This document shows, piece after piece, positions 9,149-19,811 of a stretch of DNA of 64,000 nucleotides (position 1 is the stretch's first letter; every line of letters starts with the position of its first letter). A model generated the notes under the pieces. The model made no database searches. It was given only the letters and a program-made list of their open reading frames with translations, and was not told the origin of the DNA. The DNA is from Adiantum capillus-veneris (taxonomy: Eukaryota; Streptophyta; Polypodiopsida; Polypodiales; Pteridaceae), in assembly GCA_014529385.2 (NCBI GenBank), contig CM043963.1, forward strand, positions 92,995,912 through 93,059,911. The letters run 5' to 3'. The position numbers and the translations under genes are program-made.

Positions 9149-11206
9149 ATGAGTAGTGACGAGGATGTGGGACCGTCCAACCGAAACACCTATCTCTCAA
9201 CGAGGGTCTTATGTCCTTGTAATCAATGCAAGCATGCTGTGCGACGGACAAGACGTGTTTCTTTGCAGCACGTTCGCGAATTTGGCGAGTTCAATCCATC
9301 TATTATAGACCGAGTTGTTGCCAATTATAACTCGTCGGACTCTGACGCTGGCCCACAAGCAGCAATCTTGCAACCCAATAGACGTGTTCGCACGCGCTTT
9401 GGTCAAGCGGCATATGTGAGGCCACAAGAATGTAGCCTCTGACAGCTCGGGGGATGATCATGCAGAGCACATTCCCAACGAGGCAATGTTTGAGCCCGAG
9501 ATTGATGAAATGATCGAAACGATCATGGATTCAGAAAGGCTTATCTATGATGATATGAAAAGTGAAGCCGATACGCCATTGTATAATGGAGCACGTATGT
9601 CTAGATTGAAAGCACTCCTGGTTCTTCTCAACATGCAGGCAAAGTTTGGATGGAGTGACACTAGCGTCACAGCGCTTTTCAGGTGATCTATTACAATTAG
9701 TTTACTTTAATAAAACTCTAAATGTATAATGATCTGACAGATTTTTACACGACTGTATCGTATTTTTATGTTGTGTAGATTGCTTAAAGAGCACATACTA
9801 CCAGCTGACAATGTGATGCCAGATTCCCGAGATGAAGCAAGAAAGATTTTGCGAAACTTGGGGATGGATTACAATTCTATTCACGCTTGTCCTAATGACT
9901 GCATTCTTTTCAGAGGGGAATACATAGACATGGAGAAGTGTCCGAAATGTGATTCCGAAAGATATCGAGTAGATCTCCACGGGACAAAAATTCCACAAAA
10001 GGTTTTGCGACATTTCCCTCTGCTTCCTCGCATCAAGCATTTCTTCGAATGTAAGTCCATGGCCGCCCTAGCATCATGGCATGAGGAGAATAAATCTTCG
10101 GATGGTGTGCTACGAATTCCTGCAGATTGCGCAGCCTAGAAACATATAGATGGAACATGGTTGGATTTTGCCAGGGAAGCTCGAAATTTGCGCTTAGGCC
10201 TGGCTATGGATAGCGTAAATCCATTTGGTCAAAGATCAACATCTTATAGTGTATGGCCCGTTGTCATCGTCAACTACAACATTCCCCCGTGGTTGACTAC
10301 GAAGAAGGGGCACCTATGGCTAAGCTTGATTGTGCCAGGGCGATATAAAGTGAAGAATATGGATGTGTATCTTCGTCCACTATTGGAAGAGCTACAACAA
10401 TTGTGGATTGGCATAGAGGTGGTGGATATGAGCCGACACACAGGACGACGGAATGCTTTGATCAGAGGCATTCTAATGTGGACCATGCATGACTATCCCG
10501 GGCTAACAGAATGCTCAGGTGATCTATTGACACTCCTCACTCAGACACTGTAAATCTTGTTTTTTCCCATAGTTGATCTATTATCATGTGTATACATGCA
10601 GGGCTTCAAACAAGCGGATACAGAGCATGTGTCACATGTGGACCTAGATTGAATGCACGTAGGGCGCCCTCACTGAAGAAGCAAATCTACGAAGGTCATC
10701 AAGCGTATCTTCCAGAGAATCATGTGTTACGCGACGGCTTTTTGGGAAGAGAGCTACCAAGGATGTCTGCACAAGCATGGTTAGAGCAGAAGGAGATGTG
10801 CGATGACGGATTGCCTCCAGGGATGAAGAGACTATCTCTATGGTACGAGTTACCATACTGGCCCCGACTCATGATCAATCACTTGCTCGATCCAATGCAC
10901 ATATTCAAGAATGTGGGTAATCTACTATGGGACCATCTGACCGGCAAGAAAGATACTTTGGGAGCCAGAGTTGACCTTAGAAATGTGGATCGCATGGAGC
11001 AATATTGGCCGCAAACAGCGTCTGATGGATCGATAAAACTCTTTAAAGCACCATGGATTTTCACACGAGCCCAAGAACGCAAAGTAAAAGAGACCATTTG
11101 ATCTTTGCGGACCCCCACTAGGGTAATGCACTCGCTCCGAACGTGTTTTACTAAAGAAGGAAAGCTTACCGGTTTGAAGTCACACGATTGGCATAAAATG
11201 TGTCAG
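9149..11206 (+). pseudogene. CACTA-1 Tnp2-type transposase, broken and 3'-deleted
   Basis: Homologous to CACTA-2 36152-38208, with predicted exons 9149-9682, 9779-10518 and 10602-11206. The start is MSSDEDVGPSNRNTY. The CPCNQCKHAVRRTRR segment resembles the plant transposon-associated Zn-binding head; HACPNDCILFRGEYIDMEKCPKC and LPYWPRLMINHLLDPMHI are typical Tnp2 (Transposase_21) blocks. Lesions relative to CACTA-2 are an extra A near 9429 (frameshift), TGG to TAG at 10137-10139 and CGA to TGA at 11099-11101. The gene is also cut at the deletion junction near 11259, losing the DUF4218- and DUF4216-like exons. It is not expected to yield active transposase. Confidence 0.9.
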
Positions 11207-11259
11207 GTACATTCATAGTGGACTTTAATATCATTGCATAAAATGTGGACTTTAATATC

Positions 11260-11842
11260 TGATGAAGATTCGAATGCGCGAATACTGCAAACACAAGCGT
11301 TCCGAAGTGCAAAAAGCAATCAAGAATGGGTGGAACATGCCAGATTGGCTGGCCAAAGAAGATTGGAAGAATGCGAAGAAAGCAGCGCGCGAGAATCCCG
11401 ACAAGTGGAAGCAACAAAAGGATGCAGCCAGAGCGCGAGTAGAGGCAGGGAGCTCGCACCACTTGCGGAGCGGTGGATGGGCATCATTTGAGGCCGATTT
11501 TGTAAGTGTTTTCGCATTGCTCTTTATGTTCGATAGTTTAGGGTTTATGAGTTTTTGAATTCTAACATAATGAAATCTTTGTATGTTTTGACAGTGGTCG
11601 ATGACAGGACGTGATCCCACACCGTACGAGCGCGAGTACGCAGGCAGAAAGGGCTTAAACGCCCTGATGGACATTCTCAGTTCTCGCGACGGCATGGTTA
11701 GTATTAGGGTTTACTCTTTTCTATTTTTTGTATTGTTTTATAAATGTCGTTATATGTTGATACTTATTGAAAGCTGTCTTATTGTCTTTTTTTGCAGAAT
11801 CCGACAGATACGCCACTTGGATGCGATGAGACGTCTGACTAG
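11260..11842 (+). pseudogene. CACTA-1 Transposase_24-type gene, 5'-deleted
   Basis: The remaining 3' part of the second CACTA gene. The exon piece 11260-11501 includes KIRMREYCKHKRSEVQKAI, WLAKEDWKNAKKAA and the HHLRSGGWASFEADF end. Exon 11595-11696 includes GRDPTPYEREYAGRKG. Exon 11798-11842 ends TSD-stop. The 5' part of exon 1 is missing because of the internal deletion, whose junction joins Tnp2 intron sequence (TTTAATATC) to TGATGAAGATTCG. No start codon is associated. Confidence 0.85.
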
Positions 11843-12195
11843 ACGACGTCAGTTTAGCTGTAGCTAGATAGCATTAGTTTAGGGTTTCTCATAGCGTATG
11901 TATCATGAGACGGATTTTATACGTCTTTTTGAACCATGTATATTATTACATTTGTCACCGCAGTTCATTTTGCCAATCAATTCTTTATGCCTATGATGTT
12001 GTACAATTGTCATTATTACATTTGCCAATCAATTCATTTTGCCTATGATGTGTACAATTGTCAATTTTGCAAACAATGCATCTTGTGGGTGACTATTTTG
12101 GGTCTATTATCTATCCTTGCACTTTTTTTAAAAAGTGAATCAAGTACAATATGGTTGATGGGTGGCAGGGCATTCAATGCCCTGTCACCAAATTT
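11843..12195. other. CACTA-1 3' noncoding region with palindrome
   Basis: AT-rich with no gene. It holds short direct repeats (ATTACATTTG.CA, TTGCCAATCAATTC twice) and an inverted repeat GGTGGCAGGGCATT/AATGCCCTGTCACC at about 12161-12189. In CACTA-2 the inverted repeat is perfect over 12 bp per arm (41783-41807). Confidence 0.8.
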
Positions 12196-12442
12196 TTTTT
12201 CTCTCGGGCGTCGCTATAACCGTTGCTATTTGTGGCTCTGGAACGTCGCTATAGATTTCTGTGTAAACGTCGCTATGAGCGTCTCTATATAGCGATGCTA
12301 ATAGCGACGCCTATAGCGTCGCATATAGCGACGCTCTCGTAGCGACGCTATTAGCGACGGTTTTAGCGACGTCGAGGGTTATAAAAACCCAGTGTATTTC
12401 CGTCGCTAACAGCGTCACAAGAGCACACAACCTCTTGTAGTG
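12196..12442. repeat. CACTA-1 3' subterminal repeat array and terminus
   Basis: Many copies of GCGTCGCTAT or its inverse ATAGCGACGC, spaced at roughly 10-25 bp in both orientations, ending in CCTCTTGTAGTG. A GTTATAAAAACCC segment shortly before the end is shared with CACTA-2. These are presumed transposase-binding sites. Confidence 0.9.
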
Positions 12443-12445
12443 CAA

Positions 12446-12703
12446 TGCTCCATTCTCATAATGCTTGAGCATCAAGAGTCATTTATAAGCTTCACACCCT
12501 ACAAGTGTCTTTAATGATTGGGTTGTGTCACCAATAGTGGAGAGGACTTCGCAATGTTAGTTCTTGATATTGCCATGTCTATTAACAAATGCCCATCCTA
12601 AGGAAGAAGGTGAATATGTGACCCTATGATCTAAGGGGTAAATCTATTAGTTAATTACATAGATACCTTGTGAACGTCATAAATTGCATCTAAGAAGAAA
12701 AAG

Positions 12704-12734
<31 letters not shown>
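12446..12734. other. Gap between CACTA-1 and direct repeat, no gene
   Basis: I find no coding sequence that continues PLE-A. The stretch ends in a (CT)n-(CA)n tract at 12704-12766, where the long direct repeat begins. Confidence 0.5.
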
Positions 12735-12769
<35 letters not shown>

Positions 12770-13180
12770 TATGGAACACATACTGACAAACATTCTGGGA
12801 TATCACACACCCACGCCTACATCGTCAACCCCTTGGTATATGTTCAACAGTTTATGCCCCAATTTTTAGATAGGCTCCTTGTTTGCCATACTCGACTCGA
12901 TACTAGTATATTTAAGGTATAAACACATCGTTTGGCACGCACACACACACATACACACACAAAAGCACACAATACATGGAACACAGGATGCATGGCGTCA
13001 AACACTTGATGATATTAAGGACATACAACCACACAACACACATGGGCTAACACATTAACAAGACGTAAGTTTTACTAATAGGGTTTTAATAAAAATGACA
13101 CAGGAAACAACATCATTGGCGGAGGAGTGATAGAAAGACGGATGCATACAAAACGGACAAGATGATGGATTTTTCAAGCC

Positions 13181-13211
13181 AACAACCCCCCCCCCCCCCC
13201 CCTTTTTTTTT
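13181..13211. repeat. Poly-C/poly-T tract
   Basis: A run of C followed directly by T. The same position in the right copy (20263-20288) has a slightly different length. Such tracts are prone to assembly and sequencing error. Confidence 0.9.
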
Positions 13212-14492
13212 GTTTTATTCTGGCATAGATGGCCAATTACTTTGTACGTGTTCTCCAGATGCATGTTAGCATCCTTGAATTTATCAAATTTGTGTAAATG
13301 TGCACTCTATGGTAAGTAATGCATGCGTTCATCGATGTCTCAATGGCATTGTGGCCTCCAGATCTCAAGTAATCGGTTTTTTTTACAACCGGAACACCTA
13401 CAAATTTAACAGTACTATGTAACAGTTCATTTATGCGAAAGCTTCTTACCTACTGTAGTGTCAAAGTGGTAACTGGCCATTATACATAAAAAAGAAGTTT
13501 TTTTGAAAATAAAGGCTTAACAGCTTGTATAAGGCATACTTGCTAAAAATAGGGATAGGCATAATTGAGGCGTCGAATGCCAACGCTGGCAAAACTACGT
13601 TGCAGATGGCCTTGAAAAAATACGCCTTTAAGGCACCGCATGGAGCTCTCTATAAAGCAAGGGCATCACAAGGCTTACTAAAGCACATTTGGCAGGTATA
13701 CACAGATACTACACGTAGAGCGCCACACACACTGTAGCGAAATTGCCATAGGCAATCGTCCGGCAAGTCACGACATACAATGTTGCATACAAGGTGAAAG
13801 GCTTGCGTTTGCGGAATCGCTACGCCAACAAGCTGCACAAGGCATCGTCTTCTCCCACACACAAGCGCAACTCGTAGGCTGCAATTGAATACAATACAGA
13901 GAGGGTAAAAACGTTTTTCTTTATAATTGTCTTTTAAAGTGCATAGCATTACTCTATCTTGAAACACCATCTATTTACAATTTCTCACAAAGGGTGTACT
14001 CAGATATAGGTACACACATAAAAAAGTAAGATAGTACGTTATTATAAGCTAAACAATAAGTTTCAAGCTCTAGAACTGAGACATACCTACGTTCATGAAA
14101 TCCGGGTGGGCATAGGCAGGTTATGCTTACATATACATGCATAGTATAGCAATAGAAGGTCTCACTTATAGTTTTTGAACAAATGTAGACGACCCATATT
14201 CATGTAAATGGTACGCAATAGGCACAAAATGAATGCATCGACAGTACAGGCTCTTGTATTGGCATACTTGTGCATATGGTTTGACATTCATAAGCACAGT
14301 TAAGCAACATATTGGCATGTAAACCGGGTATATAATATACCTAAGTTAAAGGATGTATCGTCGGACTAATATTTGTACACAAAATTATGTGACAATGGAA
14401 GGTAACGGTTTCAAGGAGTGCACTACCTTGAGCATTAAAAGGAAAAAGGAGCGCTACAGATGTCTACTGCAAGTAACAACCAGGTGAAGTGA

Positions 14493-15136
14493 TACAGAAA
14501 TCCTTGAGTACAGTTGTCTTTTTAATGCTTATGTTAAAAGCAAAAGTTTGTTTTTTCCTTATCTGTTTTCCTTTTAAGTACTATCTGGCATAAAGAGGTA
14601 TCAATAATTTGAATGAGGGTTTAGGAATACCTCATATGAAGACAAGTGTCATTGTGTAAAGACGGTTTTTTTTTGGAAAAAAGAAGGGTGGAACAAACAA
14701 ACTTCTGCCAAAATTTTCACGATATAGATAGTAGTATATGTTATTTTTAAACCATAGAGAGAAAAGCTGCCCCTAAGGCAACATCTAGTATATATGAATG
14801 CTAAACTCTGGGAATTGGTACAGAAAGCCTTGGATATAATTTTTGTAAGCAAGGATGTTAAAATGAAAGGTTTTTTCCTTATATGCTTTTCTTTATGATT
14901 AATACCTAGCAAAAAATGGATCAATGATTTGATTGAGGGTATAAGACACCTCTTGTGAGGACAGATGTCACTTTTGGAATATGGTTTTTTTGTTAAATAA
15001 ACAGTTTTAGAAATAAAATGCTGCCGAAATTTTGACAAAATCAGATATACTTATAGATTAGAATGCTTACTTATAAACCATAAAGAAAGGGCTGCCCCAT
15101 GGCAACACATAGTATAGTATCTAAGAATGCTAAACT
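14493..15136. repeat. Tandem ~325-bp subrepeats inside left long repeat
   Basis: Two diverged units. Each has GGTACAGAAAGCCTTG-like, TTTTTTCCTTAT, GAGGGT.TA.GA..ACCTC, AGACAGATGTCA-like, AAACCATA.AGA and GCTGCCCC..GGCAACA phrases, ending in AAGAATGCTAAACTC-type sequence. The right copy has the same pair at about 21573-22215. The arrangement parallels 68-759. Confidence 0.75.
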
Positions 15137-15649
15137 CATATGTATAATCATTGATGACAAACAGGGGTACAGGCAGACAGCTAGGATGAGCATCACTCGA
15201 CATATATTCAAGCTACAAAGGATTCGGGACAAGCTCATGGCAACACATAAAGGGAAAAATCAAACCAAGCCATTAGCAATCAGAGACCCCATCTCCAAGC
15301 CTTGTAAACCTATAAGAACTTTCACAGACCGTAATCGACCATACTTACATGGACGAGCAAAAGAAAACATAACATATAACTAGGAGTATGGTTGGGCTTC
15401 AGGGTGTGACAACGATAACAAGCAGTGGTGTTGATTGCTGGGTCAACAACACAACATAACTCAAGTTTCGTACCAAAGTCTTATCTTTTGCGAGTTATGA
15501 AATGCTGCGGATTATGGCTATAAACGTCATTTGTAATGAGTAGTTATTCTAGTTTCAGAAGCCGGGGTACAATGGCACTTCCAAATTGTAAATACAAAGC
15601 CATTTAACCCTTTCAACCCCATTTTTGGTTAAACCTAAGGTAGCCTTAG

Positions 15650-15658
15650 TATATAAGG
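15650..15658 (+). promoter_or_regulatory. Candidate TATA box of PLE-B
   Basis: TATATAAGG followed by a GA-rich leader. It lies in the ~950-bp segment present only in the left long repeat, upstream of PLE-B. A start site about 30 bp downstream would give a leader ending at the GCCGTAAGTG donor near 15903. Confidence 0.5.
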
Positions 15659-15689
15659 TACCTAGGTCATTTTGTAAAGGGAGACTTTA

Positions 15690-16770
15690 ATCATAATCAA
15701 AACTTTAGCGCTGCCGTCTACTGTGTGTGAGAGAGAAAGAGAGTGAGCGTGAGCTTTATCCTCTAGCTACGCCCGGCTCGCTCAACACATTGGAGATCCG
15801 ACTGCACCATTGTTGTAGGCTCGAGGAGAGCTACGTGACAACGCCAAGCATTCCACACGAGACAAAGTGCACACGCCGACGCATCTACGAGCTATTTGTG
15901 GCCGTAAGTGTATCAAACGATGTTTGTTTTCTGCGTGCTAGTAGTCTATAGAATCGTGGCGACATAAGCTACGCATAGGTACTCATAAATTTCAGTTTCG
16001 GGCACTTTCAAAATTCTGCTCTGTCATCCTACGCGTTTTTCGCAGATGGGTTTAGAGTGAGGGTTTTGAGTGTAGAAGCTTAGGGACAGGTGTATCCTAG
16101 TGAGGGGATGGTGTTCCTTAAGTTTCATATGAATCTGGCATGATTAGGTGAGTTACCTTCCGTATGTGTGTATGTGGCTAGGTGGTGTAGTTGAGAGCAG
16201 TGAGGTTCTTGATTGTGGTATAGTTGGCCTTCCAGAGTGTTGTATGTGTAGGATGGTCTCAACCTGACAAGCTAAAGAGATTCCTCCGTGTGCCTATTGT
16301 GTCATCTGTGTCCTTGATTGACATTATGTTGATCTAGGTAGTGTTTGCATGCACTTCATGGGTGTTCGAGTCGCTCCCGCAACAAGTGGGGATTGCTTGA
16401 TATACCTGTCACCCATTTAGTGAAAATTAATTCTAATTGATTGTACTTGTGGTTGGTTGGCAAGTAAAGATCCCTACTTTCATATGATAGGAGTTCTGAC
16501 TTAAAGCTCCTACTTTTTTTATGTATCGAAGTATCTTGTAACAAGTTTTATATCAGAAAGTTCTACTTTTTTTTTTGTTGTAACCATATGATAAGTGCAA
16601 ATAGTATTTAAGTTCTCTCAGTATATGATTCTAAGTGATGGGATTTTTCAATCAAACACACACACAATTTTCCCAAGATACCTTTGGTCGGGTATCTATC
16701 ATATACTGAGAAAACTTAATATTGATATAAAATAAATGATCCTCTAATATTTTTATCTTGATTTATTCAG
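15690..16770 (+). other. Predicted PLE-B leader exon and intron
   Basis: A more GC-rich segment at 15700-15903 ends at a good donor (GGCC/GTAAGTG). The long reading frame opens exactly after a good acceptor TTTATTCAG/G at 16770-16771. An ~867-bp intron between them is the simplest reading. Alternatively the TATA-containing segment is an unrelated insertion. A spliced transcript would settle this. Confidence 0.4.
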
Positions 16771-18254
16771 GCTTTTTGGATTCCATCTCTCACCTGTCTG
16801 GGATATGGAATAGAAGAAGGCATTCCTATTCCTCCTATGGGGACCCAGTGTATACTGTCTTGTTTCAAAGGTGTAGAATTTCACAAAAAATTACTAGATT
16901 TTGAGAAACAAGCCATAAACACCCACTCTATATCAGTATTAAACACAACTTCTATCAATGACTGGCTCTCCTTGTTGATTCTTTCTAGAAAAGATAAAGA
17001 TAAGCTTTTAGAGGCCTTGTATACCTTCTTAGCTAAGCTTCCCATTATTGATGCACAAGATAGTTCAGATCTTGATTTTTATTTTACTTCTTTGCCCACT
17101 ATTGTGAACAAGTTATGTTTTATCAATAACCTTCCTGCCGTACCTATAGAAATCAAACACTCAGAAAAGGTTATCAATCCCCTTCTTGATCTAGACCTTC
17201 TGGAGGAAGAAGAGAAGGAAGCCCTCAACTTTTTGGCAGATGCAAACTGTGTATCCCTCGAAAGGGCAGTTTCTAAACTTTTCAGAGGTAATCCCTTTAC
17301 TACCACCCAGGCAAGTTGAGTTAGATGCTATTAGACTTGAGCATAAATTGTGGGATTATGAAATTTTGAACCATCGGGCACCTTTTACAATTTCCTCTCT
17401 AGGGCTGTTGTGTAGTATTCCCACAGACATTGTTGAGCAATGTAAAACCTTAGCCTTACATTCCAAACATCTTTTAGCACAAGATGTTCTCTTCGAGCTT
17501 AAACATGTCAAAAGTATCCGATGTCGATGGTAAAAAGTGTCCAAGCTGTTCAATCATTGCTCGCACCAAAGGACTCTCTCTTATGGACAGGGCAAAGGAT
17601 CAAAAACGGTTTTTAAGAAATTGTTGGAATACATATAGACCCTTCCTGAAATGCCAATGCAAAAGGGGGGATCCAAACTCCAGTTGTTCTTCGTCAAGTA
17701 TTTGGTTTGATCAGTTTTTGTGGTACGTATTCCAGAATCTACCAAAGTTTTTTCAATTTTCATCTGGACCTGCCCAAGTCTATGCCTTTATTGCATGGGT
17801 GGCCTCATTTCCAACTGAATTAAGGCATGCGGTAATCATCTACTATCAATTTCATGAGCACATGCTAGAAGCAGCTAAGGGATTGGTCCTATACACACCT
17901 GGGACTCCACTTCTTCAAAAACTACACAACACACCTGTTTCCAACACAATCAAAACCCTACTCAAACCACCCAAAGGCAAGGAGCAGCTAAAGAACATTA
18001 CACACACACCAAGCAGCATGGCGTCAACAAGCAAGAGGCCAAGGCAATTTAGAGCATCTGAGGACTATGGAGATACTCCCAAAGCACTTGAATACCCAAA
18101 TTCTGAAGATCAGGTACATTTACTTAGTACAAGAAATAATGGATTATTACACTTTGAACGCAATATTGCTAAGATGCATGAAGATTTGTTCATATATATT
18201 TTTGTAACAAATTTATGGACTTTATTAATCCTCATAAGTTTTTTCAAACACTGA
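16771..18254 (+). pseudogene. PLE-B ORF1, homologue of PLE-A ORF1
   Basis: The frame is open from 16771, with the first ATG at 16837. Coding continues through two frame changes (near 17300 and 17510), so it reads as pieces 16771-17319, 17240-17533 and 17484-18254. It shares with PLE-A a KKCPSC motif, then IIARTKG, then YRPFLKCQCK-x8-C, then IWFDQFLWYVFQNLP. The order and spacing match PLE-A C235/C273/C275/C284. The C-terminal part is Pro/Thr/Lys-rich (TLLKPPKGKEQLKN, then SKRPRQFR), again basic but without the RG tail of PLE-A. The frameshifts make this copy defective. Sequence divergence from PLE-A shows they are separate families. Confidence 0.7.
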
Positions 18255-19780
18255 TAAATGATTTTCACATCAACAAAGAACTATCTAAAATGAGGATTTT
18301 CTTTGGTTGGAAATATACCCAAAACTTGAACCATACTCTCTATAAACCATCTTCTGTGTTTGCCCAGGAAATTGATGAATCACAACCATGTGGTTGTTTA
18401 ACGCATAAAAGGTTTTCCAACTTTTAGTTGACTTTGAACCATTTGGAAGACATGTGATCACGACTAACCCTAGCATAGCTAGACATAAAACCTTCCAAGA
18501 ATTTATCAAGAAAGGGTTAAATCACATACCATTAGTACCAGTAAACCCTAAGTCAATAATAAAAGAACTTAGCAATGTATGGAAAACCTTATAGGGGTCG
18601 TATACCCAGGAGATTGGGTTAGAGACACCATCTGTGTTCTCTCTCCCATATCTTATGGAAAATTTTAAAATCCATAAAATGGATTTTAGATGGATCACTA
18701 ATGCGCATAGTTGTGTATTACTCCTGCCACAGCTATAATCACCAAAATACTCAAAGGCTTAATACAAGGATTTGTAGAATACATGAAATCACACATAAAA
18801 AGCTACATTTGATCTCTGGAACACAAACCAACGGGTAATGGATGATTAATAATCAATACGATTTTTTGATTAATCTACCAAAACATATTACAAGCATTTA
18901 TTCCTTTGATATAACATCCTGTTATGAGGCTATCCCTCACAAAGGCACGCATGGATTACTTGAGGTACTAGACAACATTATTAGACTCATGAAAAGTATG
19001 AAATATCTTGGGTTTAAGAAGTACCGCAAGCGGATTGTGCTCACAAAAAAGAAAAGGGAAGTAGTCTAGACATTTGAGTATTTACATAACATCAATGAGT
19101 TTGTTCTTGATAATTGCTTTACAAAATTAGGCAAACATATTTATCACCAAGAAAAGGGTATACCAATGGGATATAATTGTTCACCATTATGGTGTTATTT
19201 GTATTTGGCCTAGTATGAAATTGAATACATAAAGAAGCTATCCCGGCTTACAAGATTTGATATGATGAAAGCATTTTTATATTCATGGCGGTATATGGAT
19301 GATTTGCTATTTGCTAATAATCTATTTATTTCACAATGTCTAAGTCACAAAAAACCCCTATCCCAAGAGGACCCCTTTACAATTTACCCTTTGGACATTA
19401 TTGGGATTAAAGCCACACACAAGACGAATCAAACCACATATTTAAACACACACATCCAATTGTGCAAATCAATGGAAGGGGAGTATGCATGTGCACCGCA
19501 TGGAAAAAAGACAAATTACCATGCCCTAATGTTTCGTTTATTCATGCAGCCAGTAATCGACCAAAAAAGATGGCATATAATGTATGCATATAACAAGTTC
19601 TTCCCATATTATATAATGCATCCCAAGAATCATATGCGGTAACGGATTTAAATAAGTTAGTCTCTATGTTTGTAGAGAATGGTTTCAAAAAAGAGAAAAT
19701 AATTACATGTATTACCAGCTTCATTGAGAGAAATCAGTTTCCAGGCATTAGGTTTACCATCATTACATTAACCTCCACCA
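18215..19780 (+). pseudogene. PLE-B Penelope-like reverse transcriptase, decayed
   Basis: Upstream block: FGWKYTQNLNHTLY, CGCLTHKRFSNF, then in another frame GRHVITTNPSIARHK and KGLNHIPLVPVNPK. RT core: FKIHKMDFRWITNA (RT2-like), FDITSCYEAIPHKGTHGLL (motif A, catalytic Asp), KGIPMGYNCSPLWCYLYLA (motif B) and SWRYMDDLLFANN (motif C, YMDD). YLNTHIQLCK matches the TFLDLxI-type thumb segment. From 18842 to 19642 one frame is kept, with stops at 19067-19069 and 19211-19213. No GIY-YIG endonuclease follows before the right long repeat. This suggests the endonuclease-lacking type of PLE, or a lost domain. Confidence 0.85.
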
Positions 19781-19811
19781 AGTGTACCCTTTCCTCAGGG
19801 TTGGGGGAGGG

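Larger units (their letters stand above)
6953..12442 (+). mobile_element. CACTA-1: internally deleted En/Spm-type DNA transposon
   Basis: It starts CACTACAAGAGG at 6953 and ends with the exact inverse CCTCTTGTAGTG at 12431-12442. The 3-bp target duplication CAA is at 6950-6952 and 12443-12445. A 3-bp duplication and CACTA ends are diagnostic of the superfamily. It is 5,490 bp long. Compared with CACTA-2 it lacks about 2.6 kb (the CACTA-2 interval 38262-40879), which removes the 3' half of the Tnp2 gene (DUF4218- and DUF4216-like parts) and most of the first exon of the second gene. Both ends and subterminal repeats are intact, so mobilisation in trans is plausible. Confidence 0.95.
12735..16666 (+). 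repeat. Long direct repeat, left copy (PLE-B pseudo-LTR candidate)
   Basis: Nearly collinear with 19812-22789. It begins at a (CA)n tract with AATCTATGGAACACATACTG and ends at AATCAAACACACACACA. The two copies flank the PLE-B coding region in direct orientation, which matches the pseudo-LTR arrangement known for Penelope-like elements that sit in head-to-tail partial tandems. This copy has an extra ~950 bp (about 15433-16386) with a TATA box and likely leader, absent from the right copy. Small ORFs in it are not supported as genes. Confidence 0.85.

Noticed and set aside
13650..13970. 106-codon minus-strand ORF also present at 20729-21049
   Set aside because: Conserved only because the whole surrounding segment is duplicated. 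Differences between copies show no codon-position bias by eye, and no domain is recognised.
18842..19800. GIY-YIG endonuclease expected in many PLEs
   Set aside because: Neither after the PLE-B RT nor before ORF1 is there a GIY/YIG pair. The element appears to lack it or to have lost it.
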